Assembly: GCF_000832125.1 (NCBI RefSeq)
Contig: NZ_JPRK01000011.1
Span: forward strand, 248,001-312,000
Direction: 5' to 3'
Source: Flavobacterium hibernum
Lineage (GTDB): Bacteria > Bacteroidota > Bacteroidia > Flavobacteriales > Flavobacteriaceae
DNA length: 64,000 bases
Positions 43,955 through 51,694 of this stretch are shown piece after piece (position 1 is the stretch's first letter; every line of letters begins with the position of its first letter). Both the position numbers and the translations under genes were made by a program. The notes below the pieces were generated by a model. That model worked only from the letters and a program-made list of their open reading frames with translations. It was not told the origin of the DNA and ran no database searches.

Positions 43955-44251
43955 TTATTTTTTAATGATGTTTCCTGAAGCATCTGTATATACAGTATAC
44001 TTTTTATCACCACTTGAAATTTCTAGTTTGTACTCGTTCTTTTCGCTTTTATAAGCTTTTTCAAGTTTTGTGTTTGGAAAAGATTTTTCGAGCGTTGATT
44101 TTACAGCAGCCGGAACCGCATCTGCACCAATCTCTGTAAATTCATCCTGAACAATTAATGACTCGATTGCTGAAGTTTTAATTACGGGATTGCCTGCCTG
44201 AACTGACAAACCTCCAAGAACAATTGCTGCTGACAAGATTAACTTTTTCAT
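43955..44251 (-). CDS. Small secreted PepSY-like protein, paralogue 4 of 5
   Basis: 98 residues with signal MKKLILSAAIVLGGLSVQAG. The mature part has DEFTEIGADAVPAAVKSTLE, SFPNTKLEKAYKSEKNEYKL and SGDKKYTVYTDASGNIIKK. It belongs to the MKKLILS subgroup with paralogues 3 and 5. The AYPGA element is changed to SFPNT, the largest departure in that position. 29 bases separate it from paralogue 3. Confidence 0.85.
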   Translation of the reverse strand: MKKLILSAAIVLGGLSVQAGNPVIKTSAIESLIVQDEFTEIGADAVPAAVKSTLEKSFPNTKLEKAYKSEKNEYKLEISSGDKKYTVYTDASGNIIKK

Positions 44252-44280
44252 AATAAATAGTTTTTATGGGTTATTAATAG

Positions 44281-44571
44281 TTACTTTTTAAGAATGTTCC
44301 CAGTAGCATCTGTATAAACTGTAGATTTTTCACCTCTTACGGTGATCTCTATTTTATACTCTTTTTTCTCGTTCACATATGCTTTTTCAAGTTTTACACC
44401 TGGATACGCATTGTCTAACGCTGTTTTGATTGCAGCCGGAACGGCATCAACTTCTTTATATTCGTCTTGAACGTTTACTGATTGTACCATTGAACTGGTC
44501 ACGACAACATTCTCTGCTTGCATTGACAACCCTCCTAACAGGATAGCTGCCGATAAAATTAACTTTTTCAT
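44281..44571 (-). CDS. Small secreted PepSY-like protein, paralogue 3 of 5
   Basis: 96 residues with signal MKKLILSAAILLGGLSMQAE. The mature part has DEYKEVDAVPAAIKTALDN, AYPGVKLEKAYVNEKKEYKI and KSTVYTDATGNILKK. It is two residues shorter before VPAAI than its neighbours. 31 bases separate it from paralogue 2. Confidence 0.85.
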   Translation of the reverse strand: MKKLILSAAILLGGLSMQAENVVVTSSMVQSVNVQDEYKEVDAVPAAIKTALDNAYPGVKLEKAYVNEKKEYKIEITVRGEKSTVYTDATGNILKK

Positions 44572-44602
44572 AGTGATAGTTTTTATACGGTTATTAGTTT
44601 AA

Positions 44603-44899
44603 TTATTTTTTTACCCAAGATCCATCTGCATTAGCATAAAGAGATCCTACTTTATCACCTACAGTTACTTCTAGTTTGTATTGTGAAGTTGCATTTTTAT
44701 AGGCTTTAGAAAGTATTGCGTCCGGATAAGCTTTCTTAAGAGCATCTGTTACAGCAACTGGAACTTCTTCTACTTTAATTTCAGTGTATTCATCCTGAAT
44801 TGAAATTGTTTTTACGATTGTATTTGTAATTGGAGAAGTTGAAGCAAATGCTGTTAAACTTCCCAAAAGGATTGCGGCTGATAAAAATAAATTTTTCAT
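44603..44899 (-). CDS. Small secreted PepSY-like protein, paralogue 2 of 5
   Basis: 98 residues with signal MKNLFLSAAILLGSLTAFAS. The mature part begins TSPITNTIVKTISIQDEYTE and includes AYPDAILSKAYKNATSQYKL and YANADGSWVKK. It is very close to paralogue 1 over the whole length, so these two are the youngest duplicates. The 5' leaders of both end in similar ATATACACA words. Confidence 0.85.
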   Translation of the reverse strand: MKNLFLSAAILLGSLTAFASTSPITNTIVKTISIQDEYTEIKVEEVPVAVTDALKKAYPDAILSKAYKNATSQYKLEVTVGDKVGSLYANADGSWVKK

Positions 44900-44952
44900 A
44901 GTGTGTATATATTAAAGTTTGTCAATTAATTAGTCTAAAAACGATTCGAGAA

Positions 44953-45249
44953 TTATTTTTTAATCCAAGTTCCATCTGCATTAGCAAAAAGATTTCCAAC
45001 TTTTTCACCAACTGTTACATCCAACTTGTATTCTGATTTCTCGTTTTTATATGCTTTTGTAATTACTGCATCTGGATATGCTTTTTTCAAAGCTTCAGCG
45101 ATAGGAGCAGGTAATTCTTCCAATTTAATTTCTGTGTACTCGTCTGCAATAGATATCGTTTTTACGATTGTATTTGTAATTGGAGTAGTTGCAGCGAATG
45201 ATGTTAAACCTCCTAAAACAATTGCGGCTGATAAGAATAAATTTTTCAT
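44953..45249 (-). CDS. Small secreted PepSY-like protein, paralogue 1 of 5
   Basis: 98 residues with signal MKNLFLSAAIVLGGLTSFAA. The mature part begins TTPITNTIVKTISIADEYTE, then ELPAPIAEALKK, AYPDAVITKAYKNEKSEYKL and FANADGTWIKK. First gene of the array and hence closest to the promoter region at 45250-45549. The 53-base space to paralogue 2 is the widest in the array. Single PepSY-like domains are proposed to bind peptides or inhibit proteases, but this is not shown for these proteins. Confidence 0.85.
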   Translation of the reverse strand: MKNLFLSAAIVLGGLTSFAATTPITNTIVKTISIADEYTEIKLEELPAPIAEALKKAYPDAVITKAYKNEKSEYKLDVTVGEKVGNLFANADGTWIKK

Positions 45250-45398
45250 AATGTGTATATTTTAAATTATTAATAGTTGTTTACGCTTTAGATAATGAAA
45301 TTATTATGCCGTAACCAAAAATCTATATGCCAAACTACACAAACCCCTTTATTTAAAGGAATTACACAAAAACCGACTAAAAATTAAAACTATAAAAA

Positions 45399-45450
45399 GT
45401 GTATACTATTCTAAATCAGTGTGTAAAAAGTAAACACAAAAAGTGTTTAC
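45399..45450 (-). promoter_or_regulatory. Three GTGTWTAC boxes upstream of the PepSY-like array
   Basis: The 300-bp gap 45250-45549 holds GTGTATAC (45399-45406) and a perfect inverted pair GTAAACAC and GTGTTTAC (45430-45437 and 45443-45450). They lie about 150-200 bp upstream of the first array gene, a range used by sigma-54 activators. No canonical -24/-12 pair (GG-N10-GC) was found between them and the ATG. A degenerate AACCCGACA palindrome (about 45467-45497) lies further on. No gene is seen in the gap. Confidence 0.45.
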
Positions 45451-45512
45451 TTGCTAAAAAACAGCAAACCCAACAGGCTTAAAAAACGTGTCGGGTTAAA
45501 TATGATAGAAAA

Positions 45513-45541
45513 TAAAAAGGCTGCCAAAAATTGACAGCCTT
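45513..45541 (-). terminator. Intrinsic terminator after accC
   Basis: AAGGCTG and CAGCCTT arms with a 11-base middle that can pair further (CCAA/TTGA with a mismatch). On the minus strand the stem is followed by a T-rich tract. Confidence 0.8.
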
Positions 45542-45549
45542 CATAAATA

Positions 45550-46899
45550 TTATTCTTCGATAGGATTCATTTTAAATGTATCCATAAATGCAGTTGTATA
45601 ATCTCCTGCAATATATCTTGGATCATCCATTAATTGTCTATGGAAAGGTATTGTAGTTTTTACGCCCTCGATAACAAACTCATCTAAAGCTCTACGCATT
45701 TTACTAATTGCTTCTTCACGAGATTGTGCAGTTGTAATTAACTTGGCAATCATTGAATCGTAATTTGGCGGAATTGTATAACCTGAATAAACATGTGTAT
45801 CTAAACGAACTCCGTGACCTCCTGGCATATGAAGTGTAGTAATTTTTCCTGGTGAAGGGCGAAAATCGTTATATGGATCTTCAGCATTAATACGACATTC
45901 TATAGCATGTAGTTCTGGCAAGTAGTTTTTTCCTGAAATTGGAATTCCAGCTGCAACCATAATTTGCTCACGAATTAAATCGTAATCGATAACTTGCTCT
46001 GTAATTGGATGCTCTACCTGAATACGAGTATTCATTTCCATGAAGTAGAAATTTCTGTGTTTATCTACAAGAAATTCTACAGTTCCAGCTCCTTCGTATT
46101 TAATGAATTCAGCAGCTTTTACAGCAGCCTCTCCCATTGCAGTACGCAATTCATCTGTCATGAATGGCGAAGGTGTTTCTTCAGTAAGTTTTTGGTGACG
46201 ACGTTGTACTGAACAGTCTCTTTCGGAAAGGTGACATGCTTTTCCGTATGAATCTCCAACAACTTGAATTTCGATATGACGTGGCTCTTCGATAAGTTTC
46301 TCCATGTACATTCCGTCATTTCCAAATGCAGCAGCAGCTTCCTGACGTGCACTTTCCCAAGCTTTCAATAATTCATCTTCTTTCCAAACAGCACGCATTC
46401 CTTTTCCACCACCACCAGCAGTTGCTTTAAGCATAACTGGGTAACCAAATTCTTTAGCTAATTGTTGTGTTTGTTCGAAAGATTCTAATAATCCGTCAGA
46501 ACCTGGAACACATGGAACTCCCGCAGCTTTCATTGTAGCTTTAGCAGAAGCTTTATCTCCCATTTTATCAATCATTTCAGGAGCCGCACCAATAAATTTG
46601 ATTCCGTGCTCTTGACAAATTTTCGAGAATTTAGCATTCTCAGAAAGAAAACCATATCCTGGATGTATTGCGTCTGCATTTGTAATTTCTGCAGCAGCAA
46701 TAATATTTGACATTTTTAAATACGATAAGTTACTTGGAGGGGGACCAATACAAACCGCTTCATCAGCAAACTTAACATGTAAACTTTCTGCATCAGCTGT
46801 AGAGTAAACTGCTACAGTCTTAATTCCCATTTCCTTACATGTACGAATTACACGAAGTGCAATTTCGCCTCTATTCGCAATTAATATTTTTTTAAACAT
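45550..46899 (-). CDS. accC: Biotin carboxylase subunit of acetyl-CoA carboxylase
   Basis: ATP-grasp enzyme of 449 residues carboxylating biotin on AccB. The N-terminal domain begins [20 protein letters not shown]. The glycine-rich ATP lid is [13 protein letters not shown]. Also present are [39 protein letters not shown], and the catalytic [14 protein letters not shown]. The length equals the usual 449 of bacterial AccC. accB precedes it by 109 bp, a gap containing tandem TCTAAAA words, and fabH lies before accB. Together they start fatty acid synthesis. Confidence 0.97.
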   Translation of the reverse strand: MFKKILIANRGEIALRVIRTCKEMGIKTVAVYSTADAESLHVKFADEAVCIGPPPSNLSYLKMSNIIAAAEITNADAIHPGYGFLSENAKFSKICQEHGIKFIGAAPEMIDKMGDKASAKATMKAAGVPCVPGSDGLLESFEQTQQLAKEFGYPVMLKATAGGGGKGMRAVWKEDELLKAWESARQEAAAAFGNDGMYMEKLIEEPRHIEIQVVGDSYGKACHLSERDCSVQRRHQKLTEETPSPFMTDELRTAMGEAAVKAAEFIKYEGAGTVEFLVDKHRNFYFMEMNTRIQVEHPITEQVIDYDLIREQIMVAAGIPISGKNYLPELHAIECRINAEDPYNDFRPSPGKITTLHMPGGHGVRLDTHVYSGYTIPPNYDSMIAKLITTAQSREEAISKMRRALDEFVIEGVKTTIPFHRQLMDDPRYIAGDYTTAFMDTFKMNPIEE

Positions 46900-46976
46900 C
46901 TTATTTTAATTAGATAATTAGACAATTTGATAATTAGATAATTTTAGATGATTAACAAAGCTTTATTGTGAATCCG

Positions 46977-47003
46977 TCTAAAATCTAAAATCTAAAATCT
47001 AAA
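46977..47003. repeat. Tandem TCTAAAA heptads
   Basis: Four consecutive seven-base units TCTAAAA, the last truncated, lie just ahead of accC and behind accB. The same word is repeated at about 20318-20353 before recJ. Confidence 0.7.
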
Positions 47004-47008
47004 TTTAT

Positions 47009-47494
47009 TTATGATGGATCAACTAAAAATAATGGTTGGTCAAATTCTACAGGAGACATATCGTCAACAAGAATTTTTACAATCTTACCTGAAACTTCTG
47101 ATTCAATTTCATTGAACAATTTCATTGCTTCAATTACACAAAGAACATCACCTTTAGATATAACGCTTCCAACTTCAGTAAATACTGGTTTATCTGGAGA
47201 TGGTTTTCTGTAGAAAGTTCCAATAATTGGAGATTTGATAGTAATGAATTTAGAATCTTCTGCAGGAACAGATGCTTCACTAGTTACGTTTACAACAGCT
47301 GGAGCTTGTTGAGGAGCTACTGCTTGTGGCAATGTTGCTTGAGCAGGCAATTGTTGTACATAAGTAGTTTCAGTTACGTTTCCTTCTAAAGTTGTTCTAA
47401 TAGTGATTTTTACATCATCCATTTCTAACTTTACTTCTGCAACTCCCGAATTTGCTACAAATTTGATTAGGTTTTGAATTTCTTTTAAATCCAT
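47009..47494 (-). CDS. accB: Biotin carboxyl carrier protein of acetyl-CoA carboxylase
   Basis: BCCP of 161 residues. A helical N-terminus (MDLKEIQNLIKFVANSGVAE) leads through a Pro/Ala/Gln linker (about 52-80) to the biotinyl domain, with the attachment Lys in VIEAMKLFNE and the thumb-containing hammerhead IKSPIIGTFYRKPSPDKPVF. The length and layout are typical. The gene is 23 bases after fabH, and accC follows. Confidence 0.96.
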   Translation of the reverse strand: MDLKEIQNLIKFVANSGVAEVKLEMDDVKITIRTTLEGNVTETTYVQQLPAQATLPQAVAPQQAPAVVNVTSEASVPAEDSKFITIKSPIIGTFYRKPSPDKPVFTEVGSVISKGDVLCVIEAMKLFNEIESEVSGKIVKILVDDMSPVEFDQPLFLVDPS

Positions 47495-47517
47495 AATGAT
47501 TTGTTTTTAGTTTTGAT

Positions 47518-48516
47518 TTATTTTTTATCGTAAGCCCATTTCAAGTAAATAGATCCCCAAGTGAATCCTCCACCAAAAGCGGCAAAAATAATATTATCTC
47601 CTTTTTTAAGCTTATCTTCAAAATCAGCTAATACTAACGGTAAAGTTCCAGAAGTAGTATTACCATACCTTTCGATGTTTACTAAAACTTTAGAATCTTC
47701 TAATTCTAATCTTCCCGCGGTAGCATCAATAATACGTTTATTAGCTTGATGTGGTACCAACCAATTAACATCCTGATTTGTCAAATTATTTCTCTTCAAA
47801 ATCAATTCGCTTGCATCAGCCATATTAGTTACAGCATATTTAAAAACGGTTTTACCGTCTTGCATAATATTGTGCTGTCTGTTTTTTACAGTTTCCTCAG
47901 TAGGCGGAATCAAAGAACCCCCTGCTGGAATTTTAAGAAAGTCGCGTCCTACACCATCACTTCTTAAATATTCATCTTGCAAACCTAAACCTTCATAATT
48001 TGGTTCAAAAAGAACCGCACCTGCTCCATCACCAAAAATAATACAAGTTGCTCTATCTGTATAATCTACAATTGATGACATTTTATCTGCACCAATTAGA
48101 AGTACTTTTTTGTAACGTCCTGACTGAATATAAGCTGCAGCAGTAGACATTCCGTATAAGAAACTTGAACAAGCCGCCTGCAAATCGTAAGCGAATGCAT
48201 TTGTAGCTCCTATTTCTGTTGCAACATAAACTCCCGTAGAAGCCACCATCATATCTGGTGTTGCTGTTGCCATGATAACCATATCAATTTCTAAGGGATC
48301 TATATTAGCTTTTGCTATTAAATCCTGTGCTGCTTTTATGGCAAGATAAGACGTTCCTTTATCGGCATCTTTAAGAATTCTTCTTTCTTTAATTCCTGTA
48401 CGAGTGGTAATCCATTCGTCATTGGTATCTACCATAGTTTCCAATACTTTGTTCGAAAGTACAAAGTCAGGGACGTAGCCTCCAACAGCGGTAATTGCGG
48501 CTGTGATTGTATTCAT
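47518..48516 (-). CDS. fabH: 3-oxoacyl-ACP synthase III
   Basis: KAS III of 332 residues condensing acetyl-CoA with malonyl-ACP. The catalytic triad is seen as Cys in LQAACSSFLYG, His in WLVPHQANKRI and Asn in IERYGNTTSGTLPL. The N-terminus has ITAVGGYVPDFVLSN and DTNDEWITTRTGIKERR. The gene heads the fabH-accB-accC group. A terminator at 48641-48666 separates it from rpmF upstream. Confidence 0.96.
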   Translation of the reverse strand: MNTITAAITAVGGYVPDFVLSNKVLETMVDTNDEWITTRTGIKERRILKDADKGTSYLAIKAAQDLIAKANIDPLEIDMVIMATATPDMMVASTGVYVATEIGATNAFAYDLQAACSSFLYGMSTAAAYIQSGRYKKVLLIGADKMSSIVDYTDRATCIIFGDGAGAVLFEPNYEGLGLQDEYLRSDGVGRDFLKIPAGGSLIPPTEETVKNRQHNIMQDGKTVFKYAVTNMADASELILKRNNLTNQDVNWLVPHQANKRIIDATAGRLELEDSKVLVNIERYGNTTSGTLPLVLADFEDKLKKGDNIIFAAFGGGFTWGSIYLKWAYDKK

Positions 48517-48640
48517 TATATTCTATTATTTCGTTTCAAATACTTTGTATTTGAAAAATTTTTAAAAGACTTGAAAATTACAAAAAAAAACGAAATGAAA
48601 TTGTGCATAATTTCTTAAAAAAAGAAAATTATAACCAACA

Positions 48641-48666
48641 AAAAAAACTCTCACTATGTGAGAGTT
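48641..48666 (-). terminator. Intrinsic terminator after rpmF
   Basis: AACTCTCAC and GTGAGAGTT are exact arms around TAT; the minus-strand stem is followed by seven T. It divides the DUF177-rpmF transcript from fabH. Confidence 0.88.
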
Positions 48667-48689
48667 CTAGTATCATTTACGAAAACGTA

Positions 48690-48884
48690 TTAAGCAACCG
48701 CTACAGATTTATCGATAACAACTTGCCCTCTGTAATACATTTTACCTTCATGCCAGTAAGCTCTGTGGTATAAATGTGCTTCTCCAGTAATAGGACATGT
48801 AGCGATTTGAGCTACAGTAGCTTTATAATGTGTTCTTCTCTTATCTCTTCTTGTTTTCGAGATTTTTCTCTTAGGATGTGCCAT
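48690..48884 (-). CDS. rpmF: 50S ribosomal protein L32
   Basis: L32 of 64 residues: [20 protein letters not shown] is the family start. The C-terminus ([20 protein letters not shown]) is typical for Bacteroidota. The zinc-type Cys pairs of some L32 are absent; a single Cys (ATCPITGE) remains, consistent with a non-zinc paralogue. It follows the DUF177 gene by 9 bases, a conserved pairing. Confidence 0.97.
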   Translation of the reverse strand: MAHPKRKISKTRRDKRRTHYKATVAQIATCPITGEAHLYHRAYWHEGKMYYRGQVVIDKSVAVA

Positions 48885-48893
48885 TTTACTATA

Positions 48894-49436
48894 TTATTTA
48901 TCCGTTAATAGTTGCTTTAATTTGTCCCAACGCGGGTCAATATCTTCTTCTTGTTTACTCTCTTTTTTTTCTTCTTTGATCGTTAGTTCATTCAATTTTG
49001 TAAGAGCTTCGGTTTGCAAACTTCCATCTTTTACTCCTGGGTGAACTCGTTTTAGCGGTACCGAAAGTGCAATCATTTCATAAATGTATTGTATAACATC
49101 CATTTCATGCTCTCCGTGCGGCAAGATCAACAACTCTTCGTTATCATTGTTGAATTCATCTCCAAAACGGACAATTAATTTCATTTTCCCTTTTATAGGA
49201 AGATCAAAATCTTCGCCTGTTAGATCACAAGGCACATTTACAGTTCCTTTGTGTTTGAATTCCAACTCTAACATGTTGCTCTTCTTATCTAAAACTAAAC
49301 CTACTTTGATATCCGAACTTTGAAATTCGTCGTAATCAAAGTTCTCAAAGAACGCGTTACTTATTTGATACTCAAAATGGTGTTTTCCTAGTTTTAATCC
49401 TATAAACGGAATTAAAAATTCTTTTGTTTTGCTCAT
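48894..49436 (-). CDS. DUF177 (YceD-like) protein
   Basis: Protein of 180 residues, the usual companion of rpmF. It contains the family core IDVGL-like KVGLVLDKKSNMLELEFKHK, VPCDLTGEDFDLPIKGKMKL and the acidic segment FNNDNEELLILP. The C-terminus DPRWDKLKQLL is diagnostic. YceD relatives are implicated in 23S rRNA or ribosome accumulation; the precise activity in Bacteroidota is not established. The transcript begins with a -7 element at 49499-49492 and a hairpin at its very 5' end. Confidence 0.92.
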   Translation of the reverse strand: MSKTKEFLIPFIGLKLGKHHFEYQISNAFFENFDYDEFQSSDIKVGLVLDKKSNMLELEFKHKGTVNVPCDLTGEDFDLPIKGKMKLIVRFGDEFNNDNEELLILPHGEHEMDVIQYIYEMIALSVPLKRVHPGVKDGSLQTEALTKLNELTIKEEKKESKQEEDIDPRWDKLKQLLTDK

Positions 49437-49452
49437 TTCAACATCAATTTGA

Positions 49453-49487
49453 CCAATTCATATCTAAAACTCAGATACCTGAATTGG
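49453..49487 (-). promoter_or_regulatory. 5'-end leader hairpin of the DUF177-rpmF transcript
   Basis: On the minus strand CCAATTCA, a GG bulge and TATCT pair with AGATA and TGAATTGG around the loop GAGTTTT, giving 13 base pairs. The first arm starts about six bases after the -7 element, so the hairpin would sit at the very 5' end of the mRNA. The ATG follows 17 bases after the second arm. Confidence 0.55.
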
Positions 49488-49491
49488 GGTG

Positions 49492-49499
49492 CAAAGATA
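49492..49499 (-). promoter_or_regulatory. -7 promoter element for DUF177-rpmF
   Basis: The minus strand reads TATCTTTG, matching TAnnTTTG. Confidence 0.6.
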
Positions 49500-49542
49500 T
49501 AAAATTATTATAAAACTAATAATCTTATTCACCTTTTTTTGT

Positions 49543-50592
49543 TTATAACTGTTTTTCTTTTATTTTAAGAGGTTTTTCGGTAATCTCTTCATACTGATTA
49601 CGCGAATGAAAAATATCTATTGCTAGATAAACTGCCTCTTTAAATGAGTTAAAATCTGCCATGTCTTTTCCAGCAATATCATAGGCTGTACCGTGATCTG
49701 GCGATGTTCTTATTTTATTTAAGCCTGCCGTATAATTTACTCCTTTTCCAAAAGACAGGGTTTTAAACGGGATTAATCCCTGATCGTGATATGTTGCCAC
49801 AATTGCATCATATTTTTCGTACTGACCGCTTCCAAAAAAGCCATCAGCAGGAAATGGGCCAAAAACCATAGTTCCAGCATCAAAAATTTTCTTTAAAGTT
49901 GGCTTTAAAACCAAATCATCTTCTTTACCAATTACCCCACCATCTCCTGCATGCGGGTTTAATCCTAAAACCGCAATTTTTGGTCGCACGATACTAAAAT
50001 CCTGAATCAAAGATTTTTTGATAGTCTCAATCTTTCTTGTTATTAATTCTTCCGTTAAATGAGACGAAACTTCATTCAAAGGCACATGATCTGTCAACAA
50101 ACCAACTCTTAAATTATCCTGCACCATCATCATAAGCGCATCCCCTTCTAATTGCTGATCTAAATAATCTGTATGTCCCGGAAATTTAAAATCTTCAGAT
50201 TGGATATTGTATTTATTTATTGGTGCTGTTACTAAAACATCTACCAAACCTTCTTTTAATGCTTTGGTTGCCGCAACAAATGACTTTATAGCGTATTCGC
50301 CAATTTTTTCATCATTTACTCCAAAATTAATATCAACTCCTTCTCTCCATAAATTAAATACATTTACTTTTCCAGGCAAGACCTGATCTAATTTATCAAC
50401 TCCATGAAATTGAACTGTAGATGTAAAACTCTTTTTAACGAAAGAAAGTATCTTGGCGTTTGCAAAAATAACTGGCGTACACATTTCCAACATACGAGAA
50501 TCTTCGAATGTTTTCAATATAACTTCGCTTCCAATACCGTTTAAATCTCCAATTGAAATTCCAACAATTATATTTTCTGCTTTTTTATTCAT
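49543..50592 (-). CDS. pdxA: 4-hydroxythreonine-4-phosphate dehydrogenase
   Basis: PdxA of 349 residues (pyridoxal phosphate synthesis, oxidising 4-phosphohydroxy-L-threonine). Family motifs are GISIGDLNGIGSEVILKTF at the N-terminus, VTAPINKYNI, FPGHTDYLDQ (metal His), LGLNPHAGDGG and TYHDQGLIPFKTLSFGKGVN (second metal His), RTSPDHGTAYDIAGK. It is divergent from ribE with only 57 bp between the ATGs, and their -7 elements overlap closely. Confidence 0.95.
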   Translation of the reverse strand: MNKKAENIIVGISIGDLNGIGSEVILKTFEDSRMLEMCTPVIFANAKILSFVKKSFTSTVQFHGVDKLDQVLPGKVNVFNLWREGVDINFGVNDEKIGEYAIKSFVAATKALKEGLVDVLVTAPINKYNIQSEDFKFPGHTDYLDQQLEGDALMMMVQDNLRVGLLTDHVPLNEVSSHLTEELITRKIETIKKSLIQDFSIVRPKIAVLGLNPHAGDGGVIGKEDDLVLKPTLKKIFDAGTMVFGPFPADGFFGSGQYEKYDAIVATYHDQGLIPFKTLSFGKGVNYTAGLNKIRTSPDHGTAYDIAGKDMADFNSFKEAVYLAIDIFHSRNQYEEITEKPLKIKEKQL

Positions 50593-50612
50593 GAGCTCAG
50601 GTTATTTATTAC

Positions 50613-50633
50613 TAATTTTGATGTGCAAATTTA
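50613..50633. promoter_or_regulatory. Closely spaced divergent -7 elements of pdxA and ribE
   Basis: TAATTTTG on the plus strand (50613-50620) points to ribE, and TAAATTTG on the minus strand (50633-50626) points to pdxA. The two boxes are separated by five bases, so RNA polymerase may not occupy both at once. Confidence 0.55.
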
Positions 50634-50649
50634 GTAAAATAAAACAACA

Positions 50650-51240
50650 ATGTTTACAGGAATTATAGAAACCCTAGGAAGAATCCACGAAATACGAAAA
50701 GATCAAAACAATCTTCACATTACAGTAGACTCTTCTATTACAAATGAATTGAAAATAGACCAAAGCGTTTCGCACAACGGAATCTGCTTAACAGTTGTCG
50801 CCATAAAAGACTCTTTTTATACCGTTACTGCTATTGACGAAACTATTTTAAAAACCAATATTAGTGACTGGAATGAAGGTGATATCGTAAATCTTGAAAG
50901 AGGAATGAAGCTTGGTGATCGTCTTGACGGACACATTGTACAAGGCCATGTTGACCAAACAGGAACCTGCATTAAAATCGAAGAAGCACACGGAAGCTGG
51001 AATTACACTTTTAAGTATGATAAAAACCTAAGTAATATTACGATCGAGAAAGGATCTATTACAGTAAACGGAGTAAGCCTAACGGTTGTAAATTCTAAGG
51101 AAAACGAATTTAGCGTTTCAATTATTCCATATACTTTTGAAAACACAAACTTTAAAAATTTTAAAGTTGGAACAAAAATAAACCTGGAATTTGATGTTGT
51201 CGGAAAATATATCTCCAGACTTTATTCGATCAACAAATAA
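50650..51240 (+). CDS. ribE: Riboflavin synthase
   Basis: Riboflavin synthase alpha chain of 196 residues, forming riboflavin from two lumazines. It has two lumazine-binding domains, starting MFTGIIETLGRI and VDQTGTCIKI (about 98). The catalytic region SVSHNGICLTVVAI is repeated as GSITVNGVSLTVV in the second domain. The length is typical. It ends 20 bases before a perfect bidirectional terminator. No FMN riboswitch pattern fits in the short leader. Confidence 0.95.
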   Translation: MFTGIIETLGRIHEIRKDQNNLHITVDSSITNELKIDQSVSHNGICLTVVAIKDSFYTVTAIDETILKTNISDWNEGDIVNLERGMKLGDRLDGHIVQGHVDQTGTCIKIEEAHGSWNYTFKYDKNLSNITIEKGSITVNGVSLTVVNSKENEFSVSIIPYTFENTNFKNFKVGTKINLEFDVVGKYISRLYSINK

Positions 51241-51259
51241 TTTCGAAAATCTATTTCAT

Positions 51260-51293
51260 AAAAAAAGCTTCAATTTAAATTGAAGCTTTTTTT
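51260..51293. terminator. Perfect 34-bp bidirectional terminator
   Basis: Seven A, then GCTTCAATTT and its complement, then seven T form an exact palindrome between convergent genes. It includes the stop codon and last codons of the minus-strand small gene (51275 onward). Confidence 0.85.
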
Positions 51294-51523
51294 ATTTTAT
51301 TTCTATAAATGACCACACCTCCTAAAACAACAGCCGATGCTACCAAGAACACAATATGATTATCAATTGGTAATGTCTCATCAGGTGGATCCATTATTAC
51401 TGGCTCATCATCATCAGTAGTAACAGTAGGGGCATTAGGATGAGGAGTCTCCTGCGCAAAAACACTTGTAAAACTAATTAAAGCCAAACAAAACATAAAA
51501 AAAGCAGTATTTAATCTCTTCAT
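51275..51523 (-). CDS. Small secreted protein with C-terminal membrane anchor
   Basis: Protein of 82 residues from the ATG at 51523. Signal peptide MKRLNTAFFMFCLALISFTSVFA with cleavage before QETP, a short Pro/Asp-rich middle (DDDEPVIMDPPDETLPIDNH), one membrane segment (about 54-73) and a basic end (RNKIKKASI). The PID-hydrophobic-GxxxY-basic layout is common in small flavobacterial surface proteins. Function unknown. The final codons and stop lie inside the bidirectional terminator. Confidence 0.75.
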   Translation of the reverse strand: MKRLNTAFFMFCLALISFTSVFAQETPHPNAPTVTTDDDEPVIMDPPDETLPIDNHIVFLVASAVVLGGVVIYRNKIKKASI

Positions 51524-51660
51524 AATTTTAACAAGTTGCACCAGAGCAAACTAGATTAACACATTCAATACATTTTAATATAATTCTCACAAAAACAAAC
51601 CTTTACAACTAGTTCTTTGACAAATGTATAAGTTTTTTGTAAAAAAACAATTTTCTACAT

Positions 51661-51693
51661 AAAAAAAGCCCTTACATTGCTGTAAAGGCTTTT
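51661..51693 (-). terminator. Intrinsic terminator after the tRNA(CAT) gene
   Basis: AAAAAGCCCTTACA and TGTAAAGGCTTTT pair around TTGC with one mismatch; the minus strand continues in a T run. Confidence 0.8.
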
Positions 51694-51694
51694 G

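Noticed and set aside
45250..45398. Sigma-54 promoter for the PepSY-like array
   Set aside because: No GG-N10-GC pair was found on the minus strand between the ATG and the GTGTWTAC boxes. A TGGCAT word is present but its partner is missing.
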